A stretch of 64,000 nucleotides of DNA from Tetrahymena elliotti 4EA (lineage: Eukaryota; Ciliophora; Oligohymenophorea; Hymenostomatida; Tetrahymenidae). Shown here piece after piece: positions 11,879-25,433 of this stretch. The stretch lies in the NCBI GenBank assembly GCA_000231825.2, contig JH720307.1:556389-620388 (forward strand), read 5' to 3'. The notes beneath the pieces are model-generated. The model was not told where the DNA came from. It ran no database searches and saw only the letters and a program-made list of their open reading frames with translations. Both the position numbers and the translations under genes were made by a program. Numbering within the stretch: the first letter of the stretch is position 1; each line of letters begins with the position of its first letter.

Positions 11879-14800
11879 ATGAATAAATCTCCACACCTCA
11901 GCCAGTTTAATTCCTATTCTAAATAGAAGATTAGTTAGAGAATGCCTTTATAAAAAAATGTTAAAAATCGAAATAACAATTCCGATGATGACAGTAATAT
12001 GAACAGTGAAAAAGATAGTTCCCTTTATGATGAAGAAAATGCAAAATAAACTAGAAAAAGATAAAACCAAAACAGAGCAAGAAAAGAATCTTCTTCATCT
12101 TCACAATCTTAGTCATCTGAAGATTCAGAAGATAGCGATGCTTAAGCCAGAAGAGACAGATAAAAAAAAATGCAAAGAAAAAAATAAATAATGCAGCTAA
12201 AACAACAAAATAAGCTAGTTTAAGTTAGTAAACAATAGTTTTGATTGTGTGTTCTTTTTAAATTTTTTTTTAAAGCTAAAAAAAAATTAGGTGAAAAAGA
12301 ATAAGTTATTGAAAATCTCAGCAGCTAAATAGGCAAATAAAAAGAAGATCTAAATCAATTAAACCAGTAAAATGAAAATTTGAAAGCTAAGACAGACTAG
12401 CTTGATACAGTTATTCAAGAAAAAAGTAATTTAGAAAACCATTTTGCTACTCAAATGCTTAAAGTAGAATAAGCTAAATAAGCAATTAAAAGAAAACAAT
12501 CTGTGATAAATGATAAGGCAGAAGAATTTTAGTAAGCCTTAAACAAAGTAATTAATAAGCAATCATTGGTTTATTCATTAATTAACTCAAAACAAAAAAC
12601 ATTTGAAAAATGATTTTTAAATTCTTTTTTAATAATTGATTTAGTTAACTTGATTTTACATAAATCATTAGCTTTTGATAATTTAACTTAATATTTAATA
12701 AATATACTTAGTCATTAATATTGATTTATATTTTTTATTTAGAAATCGTTCAGGCAGTAAGTTTCACATAAGATGAAAAACATTTTTACTTATCTTCTAG
12801 AAACTATTGAAAATAATTACTTCTTAAGTAAATAAGTCTATCTCATTTCCAATTCTTATGGAAGCAAAAGTGAGGTCTCCTTTAGTTCAAATGCTTATTA
12901 TGTTAATTTATATATCTTTTCTATACTAGTTTTCATTCCATTCTTTGTTGAGTTCTTTCTTCATGTGCAGATAGAAAGCTTTGATTCAATATTTTTGCAT
13001 AACTACAGCTCTAAAGTGGGATAGTATTTCATAATTACAGTAACTATTTTTTTTATTTTTCAAGCTCTTATCTGCTTCAAAAGGTAAATAATTAACTTTG
13101 GTTTCGTATTACTTAATTAATTAATTATTATTAGGTAGAGTTTACTCGAATTTACAATAAATCCTCATATATTACAACTAATAAATAAACATAAGAAAAT
13201 TAATTAAGTTTTTTAAATTAAAAAAAGATTTACTGATGTTAAAAAGAAAGAGATCAAAGAAATAGCTAAAAGTGGTAAAGAAATAAATAATTTCAGGATT
13301 GTATTTGCTGAGTGGAATTGGAAAATTAAAGATTATTTAACAACACAAAAAAGCTAATTTGCTTTGATGAAATATGCAGATTCATATTTTTAATATGAAA
13401 TGAATAAGTAAAACTCAAATTCTGATTATGATTCTGATTTTGATTCTCATCTTTTAATAAAAGACTTATCAATTTTGTTTGTTTTTGTGGTTATCTTAAT
13501 TGGCGATTTATTTGTAACTGCGTTTATTCATTACTAAGGTTATTTACTTAAAATTACAAATTAGATCTTAGTTAGTGAGATTATTCATGGTGCTGCCATT
13601 GCTTTAATTGGTAGATTCTCAAGTGAAATTATGAATGTCTTAATGAGAAATGAAGCTTAATTTAACTCTAATGATATAAACTATAAAAAATATAGTAGAC
13701 AATTCTTTTGTTAGTTATTTCCTGCAGCTTTAAGCATTTTATTATCTTATAATTCTTTCTTATCTGAGCATTAGATTACTCTAGATTTTAATATTTTTTC
13801 TACTGAAATTAATTTTGATGGTACTAAATTTGAATGTCCAGAATAATAAGTAAGTTATTTAAAAATAACAATTTTTTAATTTTAATTTAAAAATATTTAA
13901 AAAGACTTCTCACTTCCTGTTAGGGCTTGTCATAGGATACTTTGCAGTTAATATTCTTTGGTAATATTTTATATCTCTAATCACAAAGCTATTTGCATCA
14001 AAATCTAAAAATTCTGTATTCAGCAGCAGAATTGGATATAGTATGATGAAAGCTTAAATACCTTTAATTGTTATGAACATGATTTTGTTAGCTCTTTTAC
14101 CTTTTACAGCTTTTGCAATATTTTTCTCTGTGTTGATATTTTACTTTAACTTCTACAATGAATGGTTACTTATTCAGAAATTCAAGTTACCATAGTACAG
14201 AGGAGCACCTAAATCTTAATTAAAGCTTCATAACATTTAATTTTAAAATTTAACTCTGATATTTATCTTTTGTTGCTATTCACTCTATTACACAAATATT
14301 TTCTTACCGATATCAAAAGGGAACTCAATAAAGTAAGTTAATATTTTTTTATTTTAATAAAAAATCATTTATTTTGCTTATGATAATTTAGAGCATGCAG
14401 TCCTTATTCAGACTATGGAAAATCTATTTACAGTGTTGCTATAGATGAAATAACATCAATCTCTTTTATAAAAGATATATATTCAGTTATAGCATGGTAT
14501 CCCTTGATTTTAGTTTTGCTTTTAGCTTCTTTAACCTCACATTTCACCTCTTAAGGCTTGTATAAATTTTGGAAGTAAGAAATAAAAAATAAAAATTCTG
14601 AAATTAGTGGTGTGAAAACTTATTATGAATAAAGAATTGAGCGTTTAGAAAATAAAATAAAATAAACTTAGTAGGTATTATAAAATATTTAAGATACCCA
14701 AAACCATAATAATGAAACAGGAGATGATTTTTACAAGTAAACAGATTCAAGAAGACAGAGTGATGAGTCCATAGTTAAAAATGCAACTCAATAAACATTA

Positions 14801-14974
14801 AACTTTGATACTGATCATGTTCTAAGCTTACATAAAATTAAGGGCTCAAATGGATCTATTAGATCTTTATTATAAAGCCAAGCGAATATTAAATCCAGAA
14901 CAAATAATTTAAAAGACATTGAAGAAGAAGATGATGCTCAATATAAATAAACCTCTCTTGTGGTTTTCAAATGA
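11879..14974 (+). CDS. TMC-like multi-pass membrane protein, copy 2
   Basis: Tandem paralog of the upstream gene with the same order of parts: Ser/Asp-rich N terminus (ESSSSSQSQSSEDSEDSD), a coiled-coil exon ending EEFQQALNK (copy 1: DNFNKALHK), a first membrane block with NSYGSKSEVSFSSNAY matching NSSGAKNEVFFSKNAF of copy 1, the FRIVFAEWNWKI motif, EIIHGAAIALIGRF, the helix pair around LPFTAFAIFFSVLIFYFNFYN, and ACSPY where copy 1 has LCNPF. It ends SLVVFK-TGA at 14972-14974. The membrane core is clearly homologous; the termini have diverged widely. TMC-like assignment rests on topology and these motifs; a search of the spliced protein is needed to confirm. Several intron limits are approximate. 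Confidence 0.6.
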
Positions 14975-15936
14975 AAGCAAATCTAATTAATAAATATCAA
15001 TACCCATACAAATTTATACTAAATCTCATTTAATAAGTCAGTAAAGTCTTTATAGTTTACATTTGTTCAATTGAAATCTTCTATTCCTTATTTATTTTTT
15101 CATTTTAAATTAACAATCACATTCACAACTAAATAAAGAATTTCTTTATTTTTTGTCGTTTTTAGAAATATTTTACTCATTTTTTCTTCCTCTTTTTTTC
15201 TAAATTTTATCTTTAAGAATTAAGTAATAAATTAAGATACTTACAATAGTGGTTTTTTCATCATTTTGTTGTAAATATTTTACACATTTAAAATCTATTT
15301 ACTCCAAACTTTATTTATTAGCAATAAAATTTTCTCTTTTTATTTATTTAATTGTTTATTTCTGTTGCAAATTTTTTTAAATTGGAAGAAAAAGAGTAAG
15401 ATTTTAAATTAAGATGAGATATTCTAAAATCGCCAAAAGTTATATAAAATGCTTTTCAAAATAATTTGTCAAAGTCAAATGTATTTTGTATATTTTTAAA
15501 CCTTTTTTTATATTTATTTTACTTAATTTTTTGAAAATAATAAAACCTGAGAAATTAGTTTTTACACATTTCTTTTATTTAGTAACTATCTTTGAAATCA
15601 CTGATAAAACCTGAGATAATAATTAAAATTTGAAAATTTTTGTAATAATGGTGATATTAAATTAAATTTAGAAATATGAGAAACAATTGCAAACTGATGA
15701 ATAGCAAGTCTTTTTTCTTATCAGATTTATATTTTTACCTAATCATGATTACATGATATTGTATCAGCAATTACTAAATCCTATTTATTAAGGGTTATAA
15801 GGGTTAAGAATATTAATATTGAATTTGCAAAAACTAAATAGATAAATAGCTCAAGAAACAAATAAATAAACAAAAACTACTTCATAAAGAAATCAAAAAA
15901 TTTACAATTTTAAAATTGAAAGAGCTATTTCTTATC
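14975..15936. other. Intergenic, AT-rich
   Basis: About 1 kb without a coding frame. A short AAAACCTGAGA element occurs twice (about 15542 and 15605). Nothing else recognised. Confidence 0.55.
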
Positions 15937-18900
15937 ATGGATAAATTAGGTAAAACTACACTTGGAAATACAAAAGCAAAAGAAACTAAAGTGAATGACG
16001 ATATTTAGTTAATACTATCGAAATATAAAGATATGCCTCCAGATGATATTAAACTTATGAACATAGAAGTTTATTATACTGATGACCATATTGTAGGATT
16101 CTAGAGTGTTTATTTATTGATAGATCAAAAGAAGAAAAACAGCAAAAAGAGAAAAATAAATGATAAAATTTCATTTTAATTTGAAGGACATAAATCAAAA
16201 GGTTCTAAATTCTTCGGAGTTAATAGCGAAGTAATAAATTTAGGTCCATCGGAAAACATTTCAAAAATATTTGGTATTGCAACTGATTAAATTGATAAAA
16301 TTTCATTTACAACTGACATAGGAAGAAGTTTTAACTTTCCTCCTTAAAATCCTATAAATCCAAAGTTAAATTAGAGCTAATAGTTTTATTTTGAGTTACC
16401 ATAGCTTTCAAATTTAGTAGGATTTAAAGTAGGATACTCAAGATTCCTAAACTATATAGAAATCTTTTATTAAATAAACCAATCCACTCAACCAAAAAAC
16501 AAAGATTTTGCATTAAATCTAAGCTAAAATTAAAGTAATATGCTGATTTCTTAAAATTTTTAGAACAGAAACAATAATATGAACAATATACCTCCAAACT
16601 AATAAATTAATTAATTTAATTAAATCCCTTAACAATAATAACAATAATATGGGTAACCTATTTCTCAACAACCAAATTTCAATTATCCTCCTGCTCCTTA
16701 AAACTAACCTTAGTCTTAGATACAAAATCCTCACTATAATTATCCTTCTGAATCTTAAATAAATGGCCTTAATAAACCTTAAGGTTTTGCTCAGTAAAAT
16801 AATATGGGGAACTAGTCATCATATCCATTGTAAAATAATCAATTTTAACAAAATAATCAGCCTTATAATAAACAAAATATATATTAACCTTTATAATAGC
16901 AATCATCATTTTAACAATAGAGCTTGTTTCCTTCTTTAAATTAAAATAATAATTTTGGATAATTTCAATAATAATAACAACAACCTATCTTTCAGCAGCA
17001 ACAATAATAATAATTATAATATTACCCTCCTCCCCCTCCACCTCCTTCTGATTAATCTTTTTACGATTATCCTCCTATGCAACCTTAAAATTAACAATCT
17101 TATAACAGCTTTTAAAGGTCTAATACTATGTAAATTTCAAACAATTATGAAAATAATAATAGATTCGCAAATAATAATCTTTTGAATGGAGCAGGGCTAA
17201 TTAGCAACAATTTGTAATAGAATGGAGCATTTTAAAATCAAAGCATTCCTTTAATGAGAGGATAATCTCTAATAGCTTAACCTTAGAAAGAAAATTATGA
17301 TCTTTAGTATATCTCCTAAGAGCTTAGAAAAATATTATTTTCAGAAAATCCTCTTTCAAAATTAACAATAAAAGAGCACAAATTTGTATAGAATTAATCT
17401 TCTTTAATTGGTATGGTAGTCCCTCCTCACGTTTCTTATATAATTGAGGTAGAAAATAGTGATCCAAACTAAGAAAAGATTCTTGTTGAGAGAAGATACA
17501 AAGAATTTGATGCTTTGAGAGAATGCTTGATCGAATCACTACCTGGAATTCCTGTTCCTATGATTCCTAATAAATAAATTGGCAATAGCTTAGACGAAAG
17601 ATTCATTTTAGAACGTGAAGAAGAGCTTTAAATATTTTTAGATGAAATAGTTTTATCTCATCCTATTTACAAATTTAAGGGAACATAACTCTTTTTAAAT
17701 CCTAAAATAAACTAAAAAACTCTTATTTCCGAATTAGATAAGATAAAGGAGGCAGTTTCTGGAAAAAACTAAAAGTTATTACTTACTGATTATAAAAGAA
17801 TATTCACGTGCATTGACAACTTCTAATTGAAGTAGAGCATGATTGACGAAGTAGAGGCATTTAAAACTATGATCATAAAAAAATAAGAAAGACTAGAAAA
17901 ATTAGTAAACAAAGCTCATCATACAAGAGAAAAGATGAATACTTATTATAGCATCTTAAATAACTTCAAAAAGAATTTTATTAAAGATTATGAAGAGTAA
18001 GTTTTGTAAGGATACAAAAATATTGAAGGACAATAACTTAAAATTTAAGATTAAAATTAACTAGCTCAAATGAGTGATCAAGATATTATGGTTCAACAAA
18101 CACACATCAGCAGCCAAAGGTTCATCATGTAATATAATATCTTAATAAGAGAGTACAGAATTTTAGCAGAGTTCATAAGATTATTCTCTTTCTAAAATTA
18201 ATTGGTTTAAAATTATCTTAAATAATCTTCTAAGTTGCTCAAAACAAAAGTCCAATCAGAGTCTGTTGAAATATAAATTTAAATGAATTACTTTAAGTGG
18301 ATGGAGCTATTTATCACTAAAATTTTTTACTTTTTTTACATTCCATTCCATAAAAGTGATTAAACAAAAAGATATTTAAAAGCTGTATCTAGTGCTTCTC
18401 AAATAGAGCATCAAAACAACGATAATATGCGCTAATATTGGATTTTTGTAATGCTTAGGGAATAAATCGAATTTGATAAAGTAAGTGCTCAGTATAGGGA
18501 GAAAGACGATTATTTATCTGCTTTGAAGCTTCAATCTTAATTGAAAAAAGAAGAATAAGTGTAACTGTAGTAAAGTTAATCGTAGAATACTGGCCATAAC
18601 TAAATAAGCTAGTAAAATTAGTTATTACAATCATAGTAATAAATCTAATAGCAACAATCAAATTTCTAATAGATTATACCAAATGATAATAAATACTTGC
18701 AAGAAACTTTAGGAAATCCTTCAATAGCAGACCAATTTTTTAACTACCCACCAGCTCCATAAAATTAGGTGTAGTAATCAGAATAAAAGGAAGACAGTCA
18801 ATTGAAACTCTATAGTTAATTAAGCGAAGAATAAAAAAATAACTAAAACACAGATTAATATAGTAACTATTTCTCTCATTATAAAAAATCTTAATCTAGT

Positions 18901-19356
18901 TAGCTCAGGTATAATAACGTCATGAATTAAATTGAAAGTTAAATTTCCAAAACACCTAAAAAAAGCCAAGATTTAGATTCAGATAGCCAGAATAAAAAAG
19001 ATTAATTTTTCTTCAATTAATTTATGGATAAAGGAAATCAAGAATAAATTTCTGTGAGCTCTTAATAAAATAATCAGGTTAAATAGAAGCTGAAAAATTA
19101 AACTAACGATGACGTTTTCTAATAATTATTTTTACAGTAATTGGAAATCAACAATGTTTAGGATTAAAATATAAATGATGAATAACATAATCCAAACAAC
19201 ATTTAGCAGTAGGAAGACAAGCATGAAAGTTAGGAAAATAATCAAATCGCCCAAAACTAAGATTAAAATTATGAAAACCAAGGCTATTATCAATAATAAA
19301 ATGAGTAGTATGAATAACAAGAAGAATAAGCCTAAGGATTATTGCTATGTGAGTGA
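15937..19356 (+). CDS. Jacalin-like + PX domain protein, 1139 aa
   Basis: One uninterrupted ciliate-code frame of 1140 codons, no introns. Residues about 25-190 have the beta-prism pattern of jacalin-like lectins: INLGPSENISKIFGI, ISFTTDIGRSFNFP and LVGFKVGYSRFLNYIEIF. Residues about 195-470 form a Gln/Asn/Pro-rich linker with a run of seven prolines near 363. Residues about 485-595 form a PX domain, which binds phosphoinositides on endosomes: the basic RRYKEFD motif at 519, then IPVPMIPNKQ and an REEELQIFLDEIVLSHP helix. A helical region with coiled-coil character follows (about 600-860, BAR-like as in sorting nexins), then a long Gln-rich tail. Likely a peripheral endosomal protein. The PX call is firm; the jacalin call is pattern-based; the BAR call is an inference from position and helicity. 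Confidence 0.85.
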
Positions 19357-21273
19357 AGCAATAAATATCTCTATTAATCAGAAATTAATTCATAAATATA
19401 TTAAAAACTAAAATATTTATTTTTTATTTAATCTAAAACAAATATGACAATAAAATACTTACAAACTTTAATATAATAAAAAAATCAATATTTAAACACA
19501 TATCTCGTTTATTTTACTTTTTATAAATTTTTATTTTTTAAAATAATTTGGAGCTCATTAGCAGCACACTTAAAAATTATAAAAATAAATATTAAAGAAC
19601 ATTTTAAAGAATAGAATATAACTAAATTGAAAAAAATTTTATTATTATAACTTGATTCTACTGGAGTGAAAATTGATTTACTTCTCCATTTAATTAAAGA
19701 TCAATTCTAATATTTTAATTAAAGTTTCTCTAGTTTATACATTGTCAAAATTTATTACAATAATAAATTTAGTCAAGCTGTAAAGGTATTTCTTATGACC
19801 ACTAAATTGCTAAATATATTTTATATGATTATTATATAATTTTATTATCAAGCTAAATTTATTACTTTTTATGATAAATAATAGATTTTAAGATTTAATA
19901 TGATAAATTATTCTATTTATTTAAAATACAACTTTGTATTATAGATATTATATTAAATCAATAATTTATCATTAAAGTAGATTTAAATTATTTAATTAGT
20001 AGAGAAATTTTAGAAATAAATATTCCTTCATTAAATTGGGCTTGCCTTCCTCATTTCTATATTAATACCAGTTTTTCTTATAGAAAATCTTGGATTAGAA
20101 GCTTTCTCAAGTCAGAATTCAAAATATTATTTGAGATTTAACTTTAAGGCTTTGAAATTCCTCTTTTTTTTCTTAAATAAAAAGAAGGGTGGGTAATAAA
20201 TAAATAGCAAAAGCCTATTTTTGGAAATATCATAATCATGATTTTTTTATTTTCAATAAAACAATTCAGATATTAAGAGAACGTCTGTCTATTTTTATAT
20301 TTTTTAGAGCATATAACAAAAAGATTTTAAAATTTAATTAATTGCTTGAATTTAACTTCTTACTAAGCGCTTCTTCCTTTAAGCCTAGCATGTAAAAATG
20401 TAATTTTGTAAACAAATTTGAAATCTTTTTACAATAATTATTCGCTTAATAAATCAAACAGGAAGTTCTTTTTAAAATGCACTCAATTAAATTAATTTTT
20501 ATAATCTTGAAATTCATGAGAATCCAAATAGCAAATGCTCTAATCAGGAAAAATTAACAAGAAAATTTTAGAAATTAACAAAATTGTGATGTTTTGAGTA
20601 TAAAATTTAAAAAGGTACCAAACAGGATAAAATTTGAAGCTAAATATTTTGCACTAATATAACTCTACCCAAAATATACTCGGTGTTTAATCAAGCTGAT
20701 AAATTAAAAATTTATTCTATTGATATGATACAATCTTTAATATTTTTGTATGTCAATTCAATTAAGTAAGTCTTTATCAAGAAAGGTGGGGTGAAAAAAA
20801 GAAAATTTTGTTATTATTATTATTATTATTATTAATATTATTAATATTGATATTAAAAATAGTAATTCAAGTTCATTCTTCCTTTATTAATTTCCTTCTT
20901 TCTTTATTCCTTTCTTTTCTTTCTCCTTAGAAATTTGATACTACTTTTCCTTTCTTCAAATTAATTTAAATGCTTAATCAATGCCAATAATTTATAAAGA
21001 AATAATTGTAAAAACATTAAAAAAATTTATAACAAATCAAAGAAATCAGAATATTAAATAATCCATCAAAAGTTATCTCTCGATCTATCTATCTATTATT
21101 ATTTCTCGCTTAAAATAAACAAATTAAAAAATATACATTCTAATAGATCTCTCAAATATTAGCTAGCGAAATCCATATATAGAAATCATTGAAAATATAA
21201 AGATAATTTAAATACATACACACATTAAAAAAGAAATCAAGCAACTTAAAATAAAAAGTATTCACTTAGGCAA
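19357..21273. other. Intergenic, with microsatellite and pyrimidine tract
   Basis: About 1.9 kb without a convincing frame. A perfect TTA repeat of about nine units plus imperfect units lies at 20811-20853, followed by a CT-rich tract at about 20876-20932 ending in TTAG, which might be a 5'-leader intron end of the next gene. CTAT repeats occur near 21085. Confidence 0.5.
20811..20853. repeat. TTA microsatellite
   Basis: About nine perfect TTA units followed by TTAATA variants, in a spacer. Confidence 0.85.
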
Positions 21274-22989
21274 ATGAGTTAAAATACAGAAAACTTAAAT
21301 GTATCCATTAAGGACTATCTTAACAACAGCAATAATTTGATTAGCACTAATTTCAGTGAATAACAAACGTAATTATTATTATTAACTACCTTTGCTTAAT
21401 TTAATTCTAGCGCAAGTAATTAAATAAAATATATTATATAAAAGATCTTGTTCAGATGATTCCTTTAGCAGTCATAAGATGAGCAATATTGATATTTCCT
21501 TTCCCATAGATTTAATCTAAGTAAAAAATGTGAAGAGATGCTCAATTGAAAGAAACTAAAAGCAAAAAAGTTAGTAAAAAAAGCTTAGAATGAAAAGATA
21601 ATCATCCCTTGTAGATGTTGTTACCGAAGAAGTTAGAGGCGAATAAGAAAAATAAGAAAAAATAACAGTCGTAAAACATTAACATTTCTAATTCTAAAAT
21701 AAATTTTTAAAAGGATTTTTTACCTTTGGGTAGTCTATTTAGATTGACTCTTTAAAGTTTACTCTTCTACTAAATAAAATGAATAAATCTTTTTATAATA
21801 ATTAAGTATCAGAAAAATCTTAGATTTTTACTTTTTTTGTTAAGCAATCTTAATCAAATCAAATCCACCAAGAAAAGCTTTTAATTTTTTTGATTCTATT
21901 TCATTTTAATAATCAATCAATAGACATAAACATATTTGAATTTACGCTATTTCATTTGATATTGAGTAACTTAAATTTTAAATATAATCTATTTTTACTT
22001 AACGTGGAATCAAGAATTTTATTTTTTACACCAAAGAATTTATCTATTATAAAATTTTAATTTTTAACGTTTTCTAATAATTTTTTGTTTAAATAAAGCA
22101 AAAACGTAGAGTATTTCCTCACTTGAAATTGATTTTTGATGATGGAGAAAAGAGTGAAGATTCTGAAATCCAATTGTAAATTTAGAGGTTAAGATGCAGA
22201 AGTGCAGAAAAGCTCAGCAGAACTCTTGATGAAGTTGATGAATGCAGTGAAATTTTGAATTAAGAAATTCTTGAATGTGATGAAGAAAAGAACCAAGATG
22301 ATTAAATGAAACTTAGTGGGTTTCTTCATGTAGAAAATCTAATTGATAAGCAAGAACCAGTTTTAGAATTGCCTACTCCTAAGAAATTGACTAGCATTAA
22401 ATCAAAAATGTACTAAACTAGTCAAGAAGATATTATCAAGGAAGATTATGAAAAAGAAAATTATGTTAATGAAGAAAAAGTTGAATTCAAAGCATCATAA
22501 AACTAGTTCATCTCTAACTAATCAAATTCTCCCAAATACAGATTAAAGGTTGATGAAATTGATGATGATTTCAAGAAAAGCACCATTAAAAAAGGTTACA
22601 GTGAAGAAAACTCTATTATCTTAGAAGAAGATGAAAAAGAAAATGATTAATTAAATGACATTCTTGAAAAAGTTAGACAAAAAATTGAAAAATAAGAATC
22701 CTTCCTCAAAAAGATATCAATGTAAAACCTTTTATAAATTTAAGGGTTGAGTATAATTAATTAATTAATTTATTTATTAAATAGGAAAAATGATGAAGTA
22801 GAAGACGATATGTACCAATCTAGAAGTGGTTTTGTAAGTTAAATTGAAGAAATCGAAAATGATTGTGATGAAAAATACTCATCTCAAGATGATGATGATG
22901 AATCTCCTGAAAGAAAAAGTAGAAAAATCAACTAGAATATCAGCAATGACTCTTCTCGTTCATCAGTGTCTCCTAAAAAATAAGAATGA
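21274..22989 (+). CDS. Unknown acidic protein, 435 aa
   Basis: Four exons (21274-21368, 21445-21805, 22099-22745, 22785-22989) join with correct phase at all three introns and total 436 codons, which supports the model. The start is MSQNTENLNVSIKDYL. The first third is basic and Ser/Gln-rich (SIERNQKQKSQQKK), the second half strongly acidic and helical (ILEEDEKENDQLNDILEKV), and the tail is Asp/Ser-rich (SSQDDDDESPERKSRKINQ) ending SVSPKKQE-TGA. No known domain recognised. The charge pattern resembles regulated, phosphorylated or nuclear proteins, but that is inference only. Confidence 0.7.
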
Positions 22990-24724
22990 GAATATTCTTC
23001 TAAAGCAAATACAAAAATAACTCAATGTTGATCACTCTCTCTATATATATACATGCCTTAAAACTATAATAAAAACTATATATCTCAACTATAAATACAA
23101 AGCATTTCTTAAATCTCATAAAAATTTCTCAATAAATCTTATCCATTTTATAAGGAATAAAATCTAAGACAGAACTCACTTACCTTGTTACTCTGTTCAT
23201 TTTGAATTGCTTGAAGAACATTTTATGTAACACAATACACATAAAATAACCTAGATCTTACTTAGACATTTAAAAGCAGACTGATTTAATTAAACAACTG
23301 CTTCACATAGCATAAGGTGCATTTGGCATAAGCAAATAAAATTAATAAATAGATTTATTCACTTTTGAACACATTAATAATTTTAATAATTAACTCTATA
23401 TAAAATTAATTACCTTTAGATACCTACCTACTCAAATAATCTAATAATTAAAATTACAAAATATTGAAAGAAAATACTTAAGCAATGAATCTAACTAAAT
23501 ATGTTAAATAATCTATCTATCTATCTCTCTTATGTGCATTATATAAATAAATATTATATAAACATGTAAATAATTATAATAAACATTTTTACTAATTTTA
23601 TTTTTTGCTCTAAAATTTTTTATTCACTTCTAAACATTAAAAATAATTAGCTTTGATCAGATAACATAATTCATTTCTTTATTATCATGATAAAATAATA
23701 TTGTTTCAAGCTAAAAAAAACATTTAAAATACATGTAAATTACTAAATAAAAATAATCTAACAATAAGTTTGGATCAAACTTAATCATAATATTTCAAGT
23801 TCTTTTTAGTTAAAATTTAAAAATAATTTGTTTAAATCTTGTTATTTTCCATTTAAATTTTACAAATCAATTATTTAATTCTAAAATGAGCCATAATAAA
23901 AATTTAATCATAATTATTAATTAATTAAAATTTAAAATTTTAAAAAGTAGGTATTTCTTGATACTAAATTTTTTAAAATGAATTTAAAATTCTTTTGATT
24001 TTTTAAGAGAAAATAAATTCAGAAACATTTAAATTTTTTCTTTAACAAATTAATGTAAAATATAACATAAAATATGTGTTTTACCATAAAAAATAATACA
24101 AAGAAATGTCAAAATAAATATTTCAAAAAAACCAAATTTTCTGATAAAAGTACTTTTTTCTTAAAATTTTTGATGGTATTTTTTATGCTATTTTTTTAAA
24201 TTGTAAGATTTTAATAGAAATTAAAGATAATATTTGATAGTAAGTAATTAAATAAAAACTTATTTAAATTTAATCATAATTCATGAAAAAAATATCTTTA
24301 ATTGTAAAGTTTTGAGTTTATTATCAATAATTTGAATCAATAGATATTAGCTAAGTGTAGCTCATAAATAATTTAGCATAACATGATGAATTATTATATA
24401 AATATATTTTTTTAATTAAGAACTGATTGGTTTATTTTAGGATATAATTGAATTTTTGTACATATTTTTTATGTATATGCTTCAATTCTTTTATTAAAAC
24501 TTAAGATTGATTATTTTATTAATATTTTATTATTGCAAAGTATTTTAAATCAAAATTATTATCTTTATTAAATTATTTCGTTGTTAACTCGATTGATTAG
24601 AGAGAGATCAACAACTTAGTTGATATTTTTGTTTAGCCAAAATGATATTTATTCAAATTATTTCAAGTAAGTACATTATTATAAAAAGTAAGTCAATCAA
24701 GCAAAGTAATAAGACAAGATTAAA
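22990..24724. other. Intergenic, very AT-rich
   Basis: About 1.7 kb of low-complexity A/T sequence; a CTAT microsatellite at about 23512-23530. No coding frame seen. Confidence 0.55.
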
Positions 24725-25433
24725 TCAAGAAGACTGAGTACTGTCATCAACCTGGATATCAAATGAATATATTTCTTCAACTAAATCTACATCTTTTCTC
24801 TTCAAATATAAGTTAACATTAGTTTTTTTAGGACCATCGTAGTTAATAGGTACTCCAATTTGAATTCTAATATATGTGAAACCTAAGAATTTACAAAAAA
24901 TATTTTATATATTTTTATAAGCTACATTACATTCTATTAGTTTTTTATAAACAAAAACTATGATGTAAAAAAAATTTCTTGTTTTAAATTTTTGGAGAAA
25001 ACTGTTTGTTTGTTTATTTTTTTTAAGATTTAATGATTTAGAAAATATAAATCAAAGCAAGTATTTACAATCAGCAATAATTTCAAAATTTGATCTTTAT
25101 CTAAAGTAAATTAAGGGACTATCTGATACAAGTTTGTAGTGAACATCATGTTCATTTCTATTAGTATGTCTAATTTTCTTATTAACAAGTTATCCTCTGT
25201 GTAAAGTTACTAAGCCTAAATTCTGTTATACAAATCAAAGTTAATAATGCATAAGAATATTAGCCTCGTTAAATGATTCAAGGAGACTTGATTCATATAA
25301 AGCTAATAATTCATCATAAAATAATTTTTACTCTTTTGGGAATGTCATTCATTAAATGCTTAAGAACTTCACCCTATGAAACGCAAATACCTTCTCCTAT
25401 CATTTAATTTAGATTGCTTAATGAAATGGGATG
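24725..25433 (-). pseudogene. Decayed gene with frameshift and in-frame TGA
   Basis: Read on the minus strand. A clear protein-like frame ends SFDIQVDDSTQSS-TGA (24725-24727) and joins in phase, over a long intron, to NFEIIADC upstream, giving SPLIYFRQRSNF, FTYIRIQIGVPINYDGPKKT and LYLKRKDVDLVEEI. Going upstream this frame meets a TGA (25235-25237) between NEANILMHYQL and FVQQNLGLVTLHRG, with good coding on both sides. Further up, the protein-like frame changes by +1 near 25335 (HLMNDIPK then EQKLFYDEL). Upstream pieces to 25770 also look coding but contain TGAs. Two lesions in one gene suggest a pseudogene; sequence error or recoding is the alternative. Family not recognised. Confidence 0.5.

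Noticed and set aside
16955..17185. Asn-rich ORF (MDNFNNNNNN)
   Set aside because: Out-of-frame shadow of the Gln-rich linker of the 1139-aa PX protein.
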